NCBI RefSeq assembly: GCF_036884655.1
Contig: NC_088342.1
Location: 15,318,501 to 15,382,500 of the forward strand
Length of the DNA stretch: 64,000 nt
Reading direction: 5' to 3'
Source: Musa acuminata AAA Group
Lineage: Eukaryota > Streptophyta > Magnoliopsida > Zingiberales > Musaceae
Shown: in pieces, positions 44,747 through 55,813 of the stretch
Numbering within the stretch: position 1 is the first letter of the stretch
How the letters are laid out: every line of letters begins with the position of its first letter
Program-made: the position numbers and the translations under genes
The notes under the pieces: model-generated
The model's input: only the letters and a program-made list of their open reading frames with translations
Told to the model about the DNA's origin: nothing
Database searches by the model: none

Positions 44747-46074
44747 CTGTTTCTGGTGTCAAGACTAAGGCATAAATCACTACCCTACTTGGTACTGTTG
44801 TTGTGATGCAATCGATGGTAGCACTATTGGAATAAAGGGTTACTGCGAGGATGCGGGGATGTAGCTGTGTTCATTGCGTGGGAGGCAACAATGCTTGCTA
44901 TGATCACTGCGTGGAGAGATCACTACTGCTGAGGGCTGGGAGGCGGTGATGGTGGTGCGGCCGGGGGGCCTGTCGCTGCGGTGGTTGCGACGACGCAGAT
45001 GGAAGGCAGCGTTGCTCTGTCTCAACTGCACTACGGAAGGAGGCGTTGATCACGCCGAGGGATCACATGCAGTTGAGGACACGACGGTGTCATTAAAGTG
45101 GCCAATGTTGAGAAGAGGAGTCGGTGCGTGCGTTGTCGAGGTTGAAGCAGCCGCATAAGAGCTTGCTGCATGTGCTGTTGGAGGGTGACTGCGGTGGCAT
45201 TGCCGAGGTTGAGGCTATAGTGGAAAATAGGAATCGACGGTGGCAGGCTGGGCGGTGAGCGGCGTCGTCACTAGCTGGAAAGTAGCGGCGACGGTGGTGG
45301 CAACCGATGTTCGCAGTAGCAAGAGGACCGGCGACTGCTTCGCAATAGCAAGAGGATTGCCCTGTTTCGGTCACCAAGAGGGCAAAGCAAGGGGGAGTGG
45401 CGGCGGTCGTTCTCACCCGAGCTAAGGGGAGCGGTGGTTGGGAGGCGAGCGACGGTCGTCGCACGGTGGCTTGCAGCGGTGGTGGGTCGGCTGGAAGGCG
45501 ACAACGCTCGAGGCGCGGCTACGATCGACAAGGGGCTACGGCAACAGAGGAAGCTCTGTTTCTACAACCTTAGCAACGAGGGGCTGCGGTTGCGACCCGG
45601 GGGGGGGGGGGGGGGGGGGGTCGGGGCTTGGTTAGGGTTGCGGTTGGGAGGCAGGCGGTAGTGATGGAGCAGCTAGGAAGCAACAGCGGCGGTGGGGAAG
45701 AAGTTGCCTTGCAGCGGCGGTTGAGAAGAGGAGCGGGGCTGCGGCAGGATGAGACACTGGCAGCGTCGTCTCCTAGCAGCGGTGGTGACTCGAGTGGGAG
45801 GCGACGGCCGTGGTGGACTCTGGCCGGAAGCGTGGTAGGGTTGGTCGCTGGCCGGAGAGCAGTGATGGTCGGCGGTGGGCTGGCTGTAAGCAAGGGAAGC
45901 AGGGGTGCGTGGCTGCGACTTCTTCTTCTTCTCTCTCTTCTTTCTCTTCTTTCTTTCTTTCTTTCTTCCTTTTCTTTTTTTTTTAGATGATGAACTACAA
46001 TGAGAATGCTGAGGATCGCTGCTCTGATACCAAATGATAAGACCCTAAAGTCTTATCGTCGCTCTGATACCAAT
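44747..46074 (-). other. 5' leader of the gag-PR element, GC/G-rich
   Basis: 1.3 kb between PBS and gag on the minus strand. It consists largely of GCGGTGG/GGCGGC-type low-complexity DNA with a 22-base G run (45599-45620) and an AAGAAAG tract near 45,930-45,985. Long open frames here are compositional. The PBS is at 46061-46074, and an extra degenerate copy of PBS plus LTR edge precedes it (46021-46060). Confidence 0.55.
45599..45620. repeat. 22-base G homopolymer
   Basis: An unbroken G run in the leader of the gypsy-derived element. It may be a quadruplex-forming tract or a base-calling/assembly artefact. Confidence 0.9.
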
Positions 46075-46435
46075 TGATAAGACCCTAAGATCTTATCGTG
46101 GAAGAAAGGGGAGAAAATAGAATGATAATGATCGCTTCGAGGGGATCGGCCTCCTTGATCACTTCGAGGGGATCGGCCCTCCTTGATCACTTCGAGGGGA
46201 TCGACCTCATAGGGTTTGTCCACAGAGTGGAATAACATTTTATTGATTGATTGATTCTCAAAAGAAAGAGTTACATCACTATTTATAGAGTTCTACCTAG
46301 AGTCCAAGACTTGGACTCTTAGTAATAAATAAATATTAAATAAACCTCTACCTAACTCTAACTGAACTCAATAAACAACTGAACTAAACAGACTCAATAA
46401 ACATTATTCAAAAGCTCAAAAAAATAGTCATAACA
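46075..46435 (-). repeat. 5' LTR of the gag-PR element
   Basis: 361 bp matching 35460-35856; TGTTATGACT start and GATCTTATCA end on the minus strand, next to ATTGGTATCAGAGC (PBS). Confidence 0.85.
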
Positions 46436-47892
46436 AATCCTTCCAACATACTGCTCCTCCATTTAGGATGAACACATACTTTGAATTAGACTTACTATCA
46501 TCGACATCGGATTGGAAACTCGAGTTTATATAACCCTCAACCTTGAGGTTACTTCCTCTATATATTAGTAAAAGATCCTTAGTTCTTCTCAAGTACTTAA
46601 GGATACACTTTACTACTTTCTAGTGCTCTAAGCCTAGATATACCTGATATCTATTTGTGACACACAGAGTATGCACTATAACAGGCCTGGTATATAACAT
46701 ATCATACATAATAGACCTTATCATTGAGACATAGAGTATTCTATCCATGTCTACCATTTCCTTAAGAGTTTTTGGGGACATATTCCTAGAAAACGATATA
46801 CTATGTCTCATCAGTATGAAACATCTCTTGAAATTTTTCATGCCAAAACTTTTGATAATAGTGTCTATGTACCTAAATTTGGACAAGCCAAGCATCCTCT
46901 TCGATCTATCTTTATAGATCCGAATCCCCAAGATATATAATACTTCCCCTAAGTCTTTCATGGAGAAATGTCTAGATAGCCTAGCCTTTACTGTAGAGAG
47001 CATTCTTACATCATTTTTAATAATCTGGATGTCATTCACATTTAGTACAAAAAAAGTGATAGTACTCCCACTTACCTTCTTGTACACACAAGGCTTATCT
47101 TCGTTCTTAACAAAGTTATAAGATCTGATCACCTATCAAATCTTATGTTACAACTTTGGAAGGCTTTCTTTAGTCTACAGATAGACCTAAGTAATTTGCA
47201 TATCTTATTTGGACTTTTTTTGGATATGAATCCCTCTGGTTGTATCATATACATCTTTTCCTCAAGGTTTCTATTGAGGAATACAATTTTTATATCCATC
47301 TGCCAGATCTCATAATCATAGTGAACCGCAATAGCTAATAGAATTCAGATAGATTTTAGCATGGCTACGGGTAAGAAGGTTTCATCATAGTCAATACCTT
47401 ACTTTTAACGATACCCCTTAGCTACTAGCCTTGCTTTATGGGTCTCTACCTTTCCATATACTCCGATCTTCTTTTTAAAGATCTACTTGCAATCAATGGA
47501 TACGACACTCTTAGGTGCATCAACTAGGTTCCAAACCTTATTATAGTATATGGAATCTATCTCAAAATTCATGGCTTCTTGCCACTTCCCGGAGTCTATA
47601 CTCATAATAACCTTCTTATAGGTCTGAGAATCAATATCCTCAACATTCTCTCCTCTGATACGTCCCATATATTTCTCAAGAGAATAGGGTGCTCTACTGG
47701 ACCTATGTAAAGTTGGAACTTATGGGCTTGGTACCTGAACAAACTCAAGCAGTGGAATGGTGCTTGAGCTAGGTTCTCAAACCTTGCTCAACTCTATCAT
47801 GCTCCTACTGTCTCCACTAAGAATGTGTTCCTTCTCAAGAAACACTAATTTCTTGACTATAAAGACCTTTTAATCCTCAAGGTGATAGAAAT
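46436..47892 (-). pseudogene. Minus-strand copia: RT and RNase H start
   Basis: From the right: IGRIRGENVEDIDSQTYKKV and SIDSGKWQEAMNFEIDSIYY (RVT_2 start), CVYKKVSGSTITFFVLNVND, GEVLYILGIRIYKDRSKRML and MIRSIMYDMLYTRPVIVHTL. The catalytic YVDD-type motif has become VNDI, so the polymerase is dead. Stops and frame changes are frequent. Interrupted on the left by the gag-PR element and on the right by copy B; continues at 35092-35459 and 55814-57740. Confidence 0.8.
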
Positions 47893-49662
47893 TGTTAGGA
47901 TCAAAAGCACTAAGAGGGGGGGGGGGGTGAATTAGTGCAGCGGAAATCTTTTGACGAAAAAACAACGTTCGAACGATAAAAGCGATTTCGGTGTGAAAGC
48001 CGATTCTAAGATTACTTTAACTTAAGATCAAGTGAGATGACGTTAAAGTCAATCTATGAAGGCAATTTGCAGTTATGATGAAAATCAGAATATAAGCGCA
48101 AACTGAAATACGACGTTCGTACGATAAAAGCGATTTCGGTATGAAAGCCGATTCATAAACCACTTTAACTTGAGATGAAGCGAGATGCAGTTAAAGCAAA
48201 GATATAAAGGCAGTTTGTAGTTATGATGGAAGAAAACCCTTACAGAATTTTCTCTCATCTATTTAAAGCTCAGAACTTGGAAGAAAAGAGAGAGAAGAAC
48301 TTTTGGCCTTTACAACAATTTTGAGCTCTAAAAATCACAGAACAAGATCAAGATTTCGGTGTATGTTACCTACTATCAGTGCTGAATGGGTGGGGTATTT
48401 ATAGCCCCCAACCCAGTTCAAATTTGGAGCTCAAAACTGTCAATTCCCGGAATTCCGGGATCTGGCGGTTGCACCTCCTGACTGGAGCAGTTGCACCGCC
48501 TGGCAGAGCTCGAAGACTGAGCCTCTAGGCGGTGCCACCTCTGTCAGGGGCGGTTGCACCTCCTGCCAGAGCTCGAAGATCGAGCTCAGGCGGTGCCACC
48601 GCCTGACTGAGGCGGTTGCACCTCCTAGCAGAGCTCGAAGACCTAGCTCAGGCGGTGCCACCTCCTGTTAGGGGAGGTTGCACCGCCCAATCTCGCTCGG
48701 AGACTGAGCCCAGGCGGTGCCACCTCTTGGCTGGGGTGGTTGCACCGCCCAGTCTCCCTCGGAGACTCAGCCCAGGCGGTGCCACCTCCTGGCTTGGGCG
48801 GTTCAACCGCTTGACAGAAATCAGGGTCCGAATGGGTTGATCCATTGGGCCCAATTTGGGTTTTTCAGGGGCCCAATTGCCCCAAGAATAAGTTAATGGC
48901 ATCACCTCCCATTTTCAACTTAATCATTGTGCTAACTATGATATTCCCTAAGACATTTACTGCAACTTGCTCCGGTGCGTCAATCGCTTCTTTCGGCGAG
49001 CTTCCGGCGAACTTCCGTCGATCATCCGATGAACCCTCGGTGATGCTCCTGCGGACTTCCGGCAAACTCCTGGACTTGAGACGATCCACTTGGCAAGTTC
49101 CGATGAGCTTCTTTGGCAAGCTCATGGACTTCTCGGATTTGTTCCCGCAGAACCTCCGACGATTGTCCGAACTTCCGTCGAACTCTCGAACTTCCAACGT
49201 GATCATTGTCTTGACTCCAGCGCAACTCCTGTTGCATATCTTACTTTCATCATAGTTAATCCTGCACACACAAAACTTCGATCGAGATAATTAATCCTAA
49301 GTAATTAACCAAGTTGTTCGGCATGTCATTGGTCCCTCGACGCTTCTTCTGATTCTTCGGCGCATCGTCCTTTCCTGCAGCCTATTGCCCAATCGGCCAG
49401 TTGACTCCGCAACTCCGATATCCTTGGCACAATACCCGCTCTTCTTGGTTCGATGCCCGAGTCCACGGCCCGAAGCCTTCTGTCGATACGTCGACCGATC
49501 CACCGGCCCGACGTCCAATCTTCTGACATGTTCCTCCCGCACAACATGATTTTCCTGCTTTAATTGTCTCATCCTGATCGAAGCATCCTGCGTCACTCAA
49601 AACGCAGATTAAATCATAAACATATATCAAGTAGTTTCATCATCAAAATACGAGATTCAACA
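47893..49662 (-). repeat. 3' LTR of copy B (internally deleted)
   Basis: 1770 bp. It lacks about 320 bases present in the partner LTR (54061-54385), with the break at GTTATGATGGA/AGAAAACCC near 48230. The copy A LTRs contain this segment, so this is a deletion. Confidence 0.88.
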
Positions 49663-50640
49663 ATCTCCCCCTTTTTGATGATGACAACCACTTGATGACG
49701 GAGTTAAACTTAACTCCCGGAGTTTAAATAAACTCCCCCTATCAATATGCCATATTGATAGAACCTTGAATTCAAACTGAATTCAAGTCATTACAATATT
49801 CATCATGAATACTTGCAACATGTCATCATGAACTTATGCATAAACTTATGCATAACATCATACTTCTCCCCCTTTGTCATCAACAAAAAGGAGAAGTCCA
49901 ACTATTCTTGTGTTTGGAATATTAGTTTAACTTATTGCATGAAAAACATAATATCAAGTTTTATCATCATGCAGTTTTGAAGCCAAAAAATTCAGCAAAT
50001 GTTACATCATGCTTAGAACATTCAAGTTATCAAGTTTTAGATATGCAAGTTTTACAGCATACAAGATAGCGCTTTTAGAACATACAAACTAGCAATGTTA
50101 CAACATTTTAGAACTTGCAAGCTAGCAATTTAGAGATGTTCAAGAAGGCAACTCTTGCTTCTTGAAATATGCAAGTTGCAAGCTAGCGAATTTTTGCTTC
50201 CTTTGCAATGTTTGAGCTCGCAATTTTGCTTCCATTGCAAGGTGTAAGTTTAGCATGTTTAATTTTCTTGAGATAGCAACTATTTGCTTCTCTTTATACT
50301 ACAAGCTAGCAAATTTTATGATATGCAAGTTTTACTACATACAAGCTAGCAAAAATTTCGAAAGCAAATGCAAGATAGCTTTCTTGTGTAAACTTATGAT
50401 TCTTGCTTCCTATTGCAATGTGCAAGTTGCAAGTTTTGCTTCTTGAGATAGGCAAGATAGCACTTTTGTAGTTTTTGTTTGGCAAGCTTATGATGTTCAA
50501 GATAACAAGCTCTTTATTCTCTTTTAAGAAGTGTCATTTTTGCTTTCATCTTGAATTGTGTAAGCTAGCTAGTTTGCCTCTTTTCATGATGTCCACGCTA
50601 GAAATTCTTGCTCCCCCTTTGTCATTGTCAAAAAGAAGGG
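49663..50640 (-). other. PPT set and TGCTAGCTTGCA zone of copy B
   Basis: Minus-strand AGGGGGAG tracts lie at 49663-49676 (terminal PPT), 49731-49741, near 49865 and near 50611, mirroring the four in copy A. Between 50,000 and 50,560 repeats of TGCAAGCTAGCAA dominate. Confidence 0.75.
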
Positions 50641-52740
50641 AAGACCCCCTTTTTTTTTTAATTTTTAGATTATGACAAAAGTAAGTATCAATTTTATTTG
50701 TGCATCATTATATATTCAAATTAAAACATACACAATTTCAAAAACCTTATTTTTCATGCACGATACCGAAAAATAAATCAATCATCATTAATGGGTATAT
50801 CATACATGATACTCAAACATTAAAATTTTTAAGCATTTATCAACATATTGATCATGATACCAAACATTCATCATTTAAAGCATTCATGATACATATCATA
50901 TGCAATACATCATGTACATCATTGTCATAAGTATTGCATGCATCATTTCAAATTCATGAATATTTCATCATTGCATGCATCATGCCAAATCATAAAATAT
51001 ACAATCATCATTAATGCATGATTCCTAATCATCATTAATGCATGATTCCTAATCATCATTGATTTTGCAACATGATGGTACCAAATTTGTCAAATTACAT
51101 CCTACCATACATGATCGAAACTTCTTATTTGTATACATCAAAACAAATTAATGAATATTTCATGTATTCTTATCATCACATAAGAAATATCAAGAAGAAT
51201 TATTAGGTGATGAGATAAACATTTCATGAATACAAGAAATTGCATAAAAATCATATCATAAGTGTTTCATATATTCATATTATCACATGAAGCATACAAG
51301 ACAACAATGCAAAGAAATCATGTCACGAAGAATATCAATGTGAAAATTCAACAAAGATCACATGATACAATCGCAAAGCATGATATAATTATGCGATATA
51401 TCATGAGATGACAATTTATCATATCAATGAAAGATGTCAATGAGGATCAATTGTTAGGATCAATTTGTGAATACCAAAGATATGATTCATGGTTCATTAA
51501 AATTCTTCTTAATAAGTTCACGATCAAGATTCATATAATTCATAATAAAGCAAATTGATGTACAATCATCACACAAGACATACAAGACAAAGAAATCTTG
51601 TTATTTCTATATTATGAAATATATGATATCAAGGCTCATGATTCATTTGAAAAGATATAGTACAAAGAGCAACTTGAAACATTCTTATCAAGATCACATT
51701 TTAAAATATTCCAAGTATCAAGATATCAATATGACACTTCATTGGATTCTGAGAAATCAAAAGACAAGTTACACTTCATTTGAAGAATTCTTTTTTGATA
51801 AATGTAGGGAGCATAATGAACGATCTTGATTTATAAAGAACTTCATGTTATAATTATCAATATCATGATTTTAATAATTATTTTCTTTAGCAAAGAATCA
51901 CAAAAGCACTTTATTTTTGCATAAGAAATCTCATTGTATTATTAGGATCAAGATATGTATGTGAAACAAATCTTTGCAAGTAAAAACACTATCATCCATA
52001 TTTCAAGATGGAATTTATAAGCAGGAATCATTTCATCAAATCCATTTCAGAAAAATATTTTATAATAAGTGTATGAGAAAATCCGATTATTAGGATACTA
52101 ATTGTTAATCGAATCTGAAAATGAAATTAACACTTTCATGCACTCGGACAAGATTTTGCTATAGATTTTCAAGTTCAATCATGAAGATAAAACATGCTCA
52201 TGATCATAAAAATTTTGTATCCAAAACACATAATTTCCAACATGTTATTAAGGCATGTAATAGTGTAAAATCATCATGTCAATTAAGTGATTTGAACATT
52301 GAATCAAGAAAGTCCAAAAAATAATCTTAACAAGTTCATGTATTCGAGCACATTTTTGCCATAGTTTTTCAAATACACTCATGAAAATAACACATGCTTA
52401 TCATCATGTATAGCTTAAAATCTCATGCATAAAATTGTTAATAAAAATATCATTATGCATTTCTTCAAATCAAACATGATTTTTTTTTAATCAAAATCGA
52501 GAAATAACAATGGAAATCAACGTAATACACATTATTACTTCTTAACCATGATTTCATATTTTCAATCAAGATCATTTTATTTGTTTATCATAAAATATGT
52601 AATATTATCATTTTCGAAATTACTTAGCATGATCATAATTTTTTTTTTAAACATGTAATTTTTAAGAAAATTAATTCTAAACTAAAAAAGAAAATACATC
52701 ATGAAAGCATCAAGTAATTTCAAAATAAATTAGGGGGATT
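50641..52740 (-). other. AT-rich spacer of copy B
   Basis: CATGATT, ATTCATCATT and TGCATGCATCAT words; no domain. It is the reverse-orientation counterpart of 39811-42000. Confidence 0.7.
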
Positions 52741-53669
52741 TCGATTACCTCATCATTGAAAGCGATTAAGGCGTAATTTGCCACCTCGCCTTTCTTGATT
52801 TTCTCCTCGTCTTCGGAGGAGCTCGATTCATCCCACTTTGTGTTCTTCTTCTTTGGCCTCTTCCTTCGTTCAAGTTTATTGTTTATTTTAGATTTTTATT
52901 TAATAAACTTATTAAGATTTAGTGTTCGAAGTTCAAGTTCATCATTGTCCTCATCACTTGAGTCATCGCTCAAGTGGTATTCATTTGTTCGGAGTTCCAA
53001 ATCCTTCATGTTCTTTGGAAGGTGATTTTGTTCATCATGTTCATCATGTGCATTGTGCACCATTTCATATGTCATCAATGAACCAATTAGTTCTTTAAGT
53101 GGTAAGTTATTTAGGTTTTTAGCTTCTTGTATTGCAGTTACTTTTGAATCCCACTTCTTAGAAAGAGAACGCAAAATCTTGTTTACGAGTTCAAAATCCG
53201 AAAAATATTTTCCAAGAGCTCTTAAACTATTGATGACATCCGTGAAACGGGTGTACATGTCGCCTATAGTCTCGCTTGGTTGCATTCGAAAAAGCTCAAA
53301 ATCATGCAATAAAATGTTAACTTTCGAGTCTTTGACTCTACTAGTTCCCTCGTGCGTGATTTCAAGTGTTCGCCAAATGTCAAAAGCCGTTTCGCACGTA
53401 GAAATCCTATTGAACTCATTTTTGTCCAAAGCACAAAATAAGGCATTCATAGCTTTTGTGTTTAAAGAAAAATACTTCTTCTCAAAATCCGACCATTCGT
53501 TCATCGGTTTAGAGGGAAGTTGAAAACCGTTTTCAACGATATTTCATAAATCCAAATTCATAGAAATCAAGAAAACTCTCATTCGAGTTTTCCAATAAGT
53601 GTAGTCCGTCCCATTGAACATGGGTGGACGTGTAATAGAATGACCCTCTTGGTTTCCGGCGTATGCCAT
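52741..53669 (-). pseudogene. Sirevirus-like gag of copy B
   Basis: The ancestral ATG at 53669 opens MAYAGNQEGHS, but an in-frame TGA (codon at 53546) sits at the same position as in copy A. The frame restarts at ATG 53504, again exactly 55 codons downstream, as MNEWSDFEKKYFSLNTKAMN (202 codons). Capsid blocks AFDIWRTLEITHEGTSRVKD, MYTRFTDVINSLRALGKYF and LIGSLMTYEMVHN are clean. A TAA then ends the frame at NLNKFIK; after it KKKNTKWDESSSS is readable but the zinc knuckle is missing. EVIEIPLIYFEIT ends it as in copy A. Confidence 0.8.
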
Positions 53670-53705
53670 CTCTTTTGGGTTTTAATCCGTTTGAGAGTTA
53701 ACCCC

Positions 53706-53719
53706 GCTCTGATACCAAT
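53706..53719 (-). other. Primer-binding site of copy B
   Basis: Minus strand ATTGGTATCAGAGC, directly inside the 5' LTR edge. Confidence 0.9.
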
Positions 53720-55813
53720 TGTTAGGATCAAGAGCACTAAGAGGGGGGGGGGGGGGGTGAATTAGTGCAGCGGAAATCTTTCGACGATAAAACAACGTTC
53801 GAACGATAAAAGCGATTTCGGTGTGAAAGCCGATTCTAAGATTACTTTAACTTAAGATCAAGCGAGACGACGTTAAAGTCAATCTATGAAGGCAATTTGC
53901 AGTTATGATGAAAATCAGAATATAAGTGCAAACTGAAATACGACGTTCGTATGATAAAAACGATTTCGGTATGAAAGCTGATTCGTAAACCACTTTAACT
54001 TGAGATGAAGCGAGATGCAGTTAAAGCAAAGATATAAAGGCAGTTTGTAGTTATGATGGAAATCAGAACGTAAGCGCAAACTGAAATATGATGTTCGTAC
54101 GATAAAACTGATTTGCGTCTAAACGCCGATTCGGAAAGCACTGAACTTTAAAACACGTTCGTAAAAGCACAGAAGGCAGTAAGCTATTGAGGAGGTTCGC
54201 AGTAAAGATAAGATGCTCAAAGTAAATGCAAACCGAGATTTCGAGTGGTTTGGCCAATCTTGACCTACTCCACTTTTGGCTTCCTCCACCGACGAGGTCA
54301 CCGACGTCAACTAGAGGCCTTCCTTCAATAGGCGAAGGCCAACCACCCTTTTATAGTTTCACTCCTTTTGACGGGCTTAGGAGACAACCCTTACAGAATT
54401 TTCTCTCCTCTCTTTAAAGCTCAAAACTTGGAAGAAAAGAGGGAGAAGAACTTTTGGCCTTTACAACAATTTTGAGCTCTAAAAATCATGGAACAAGATC
54501 AAGATTTCAGTGTATGTTACCTGCTATCAGTGCTGAATGGGTGGGGTATTTATAGCCCCCAACCCAGTTCAAATTTGGAGCTTAAAACTATCAATTCCCG
54601 GAATTCCGGGATCTGGCGGTTGCACCTCCTGACTGGAGCGGTTGCACTGCCTAGCAGAGCTCGAAGACTGAGCCTCTGGGCGATACCACCTCTGTCAGGG
54701 GCGGTTGAACCTCCTGCTAGAGCTCGAAGACTGAGCTCAGGCGGTGCCACCGCTTGACTGAGGCGGTTGCACCTCCTGGCAGAGCTCGAAGACCGAGCTC
54801 AAGCGGTGCCACCTCCTGTCAGGGGAGGTTGCACCGCCCAGTCTCGCTCGGAGACTGACCCCAAGCGGTGCCACCTCCTGGCTGGGGCAGTTGCACCGCC
54901 CAGTCTCCCTCGGAGACCCAGCCCAGGCGGTGCCACCTCCTGGCTTGGGCGGTTCAACCGCCTGGCAAAAATCAGGGTCCGAATGGGTTGGTCCATTCGG
55001 CCCAATTTGGGTTTTTCAGGGGCCCAATTGCCCCAAGATTAAGTTAATGGGATCACCTCCCATTTCCAACTTAATCATTGTGCTAACTACGATATTCCCT
55101 AAGACATTTACTGCAACTTGCTCCGGTGCGTCAATCGCTTTTTCCGACGAGCTTCCGGCGAACTTCCGTTGATCATCCGATGAACCCTCGGTGATGCTCC
55201 TGCGGACTTCCGGCAAACTCCTGGACTTGCGACGATCCACTTGGCGAGTTCCGACGAGCTTCTTTGGCAAGCTCATGGACTTCTCGGATTTGTTCCCGCA
55301 GAACCTCCGACGACTGTCCGAACTTCCGTCGAACTCTCGAACTTCCAACGTGATCATTGTCTTGACTCCAGCGTAACTCCTATTGCATATCTTACTTTCA
55401 TCGTAGTTAATCCTGCACACACAAAACTTCGATCGAGACAATTAATCCTAAGCAATTAACCAAGTTGTCCAGCATGTCATTGGTCCCTCGACGCTTCTTC
55501 CGATTCTTCGGCGCATCGTCCTTTCCTGCAGCCTATTGCCCAATCGGCCAGTTGACTCCGCAACTCCGATATCCTTGGCACAATACCCGCTCGTTTTGGC
55601 CCGATGTTTGAGTGCACGACCCGAAGCCTTCTGTCGATACGTCGACCGATCCACCGGCCCGACGTCCAATCTTCTGACATGTTCCTCCAGCACAACATGA
55701 TTTTCCTGCTTTAATTGTCTCATCTTGATCGAAGCATCCTGCGTCACTGAAAACGCAGATTAAATCATAAACATATATCAAGTAGTTTCATCATCAAAAT
55801 ACGAGATTCAACA
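53720..55813 (-). repeat. 5' LTR of copy B
   Basis: 2094 bp, TGTTGAATCTCGTATTTTGA to GATCCTAACA on the minus strand. It contains tandem copies of a CAGAA(C/T)(A/G)TAAG...GATTTCGGTATGAAAGC unit (53,790-54,130), the palindromic GGCGGTGCCACC array (54,615-54,965), and a 15-base G run (C in the LTR sense) at 53743-53757. Confidence 0.88.

Larger units (their letters stand above)
35460..46435 (-). mobile_element. gypsy-derived non-autonomous element (gag-PR only), host of a nested insert
   Basis: Reading the minus strand: 5' LTR 46435-46075, PBS ATTGGTATCAGAGC, long GC-rich leader, gag, protease, a fused end-of-pol remnant, PPT GAAGAGGGAGGAAC and 3' LTR 35856-35460. RT, RNase H and integrase are absent. 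Without the Sirevirus-like insert (37028-44741 plus one TSD) it is about 3.3 kb. It sits in the minus-strand copia near the RNase H active region; flanks share AAAT but a clean 5-bp TSD was not seen. Confidence 0.78.
47893..55813 (-). mobile_element. Gag-only Sirevirus-like LTR retrotransposon, copy B
   Basis: 7921 bp on the minus strand: 5' LTR 55813-53720, PBS, gag, AT-rich spacer, PPT and 3' LTR 49662-47893. A perfect TSD GAAAT flanks it (47888-47892 and 55814-55818). Without the element and one TSD, the copia sequence reads through, matching the plus copy near 32866. Same family as copy A by LTR, gag, spacer and PPT set, in opposite orientation. No pol domain. Confidence 0.9.

Noticed and set aside
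44840..45990. Several open frames of 60-120 codons on both strands
   Set aside because: GC-skewed leader DNA of a gypsy-derived element; both strands open simultaneously and no motif is seen.
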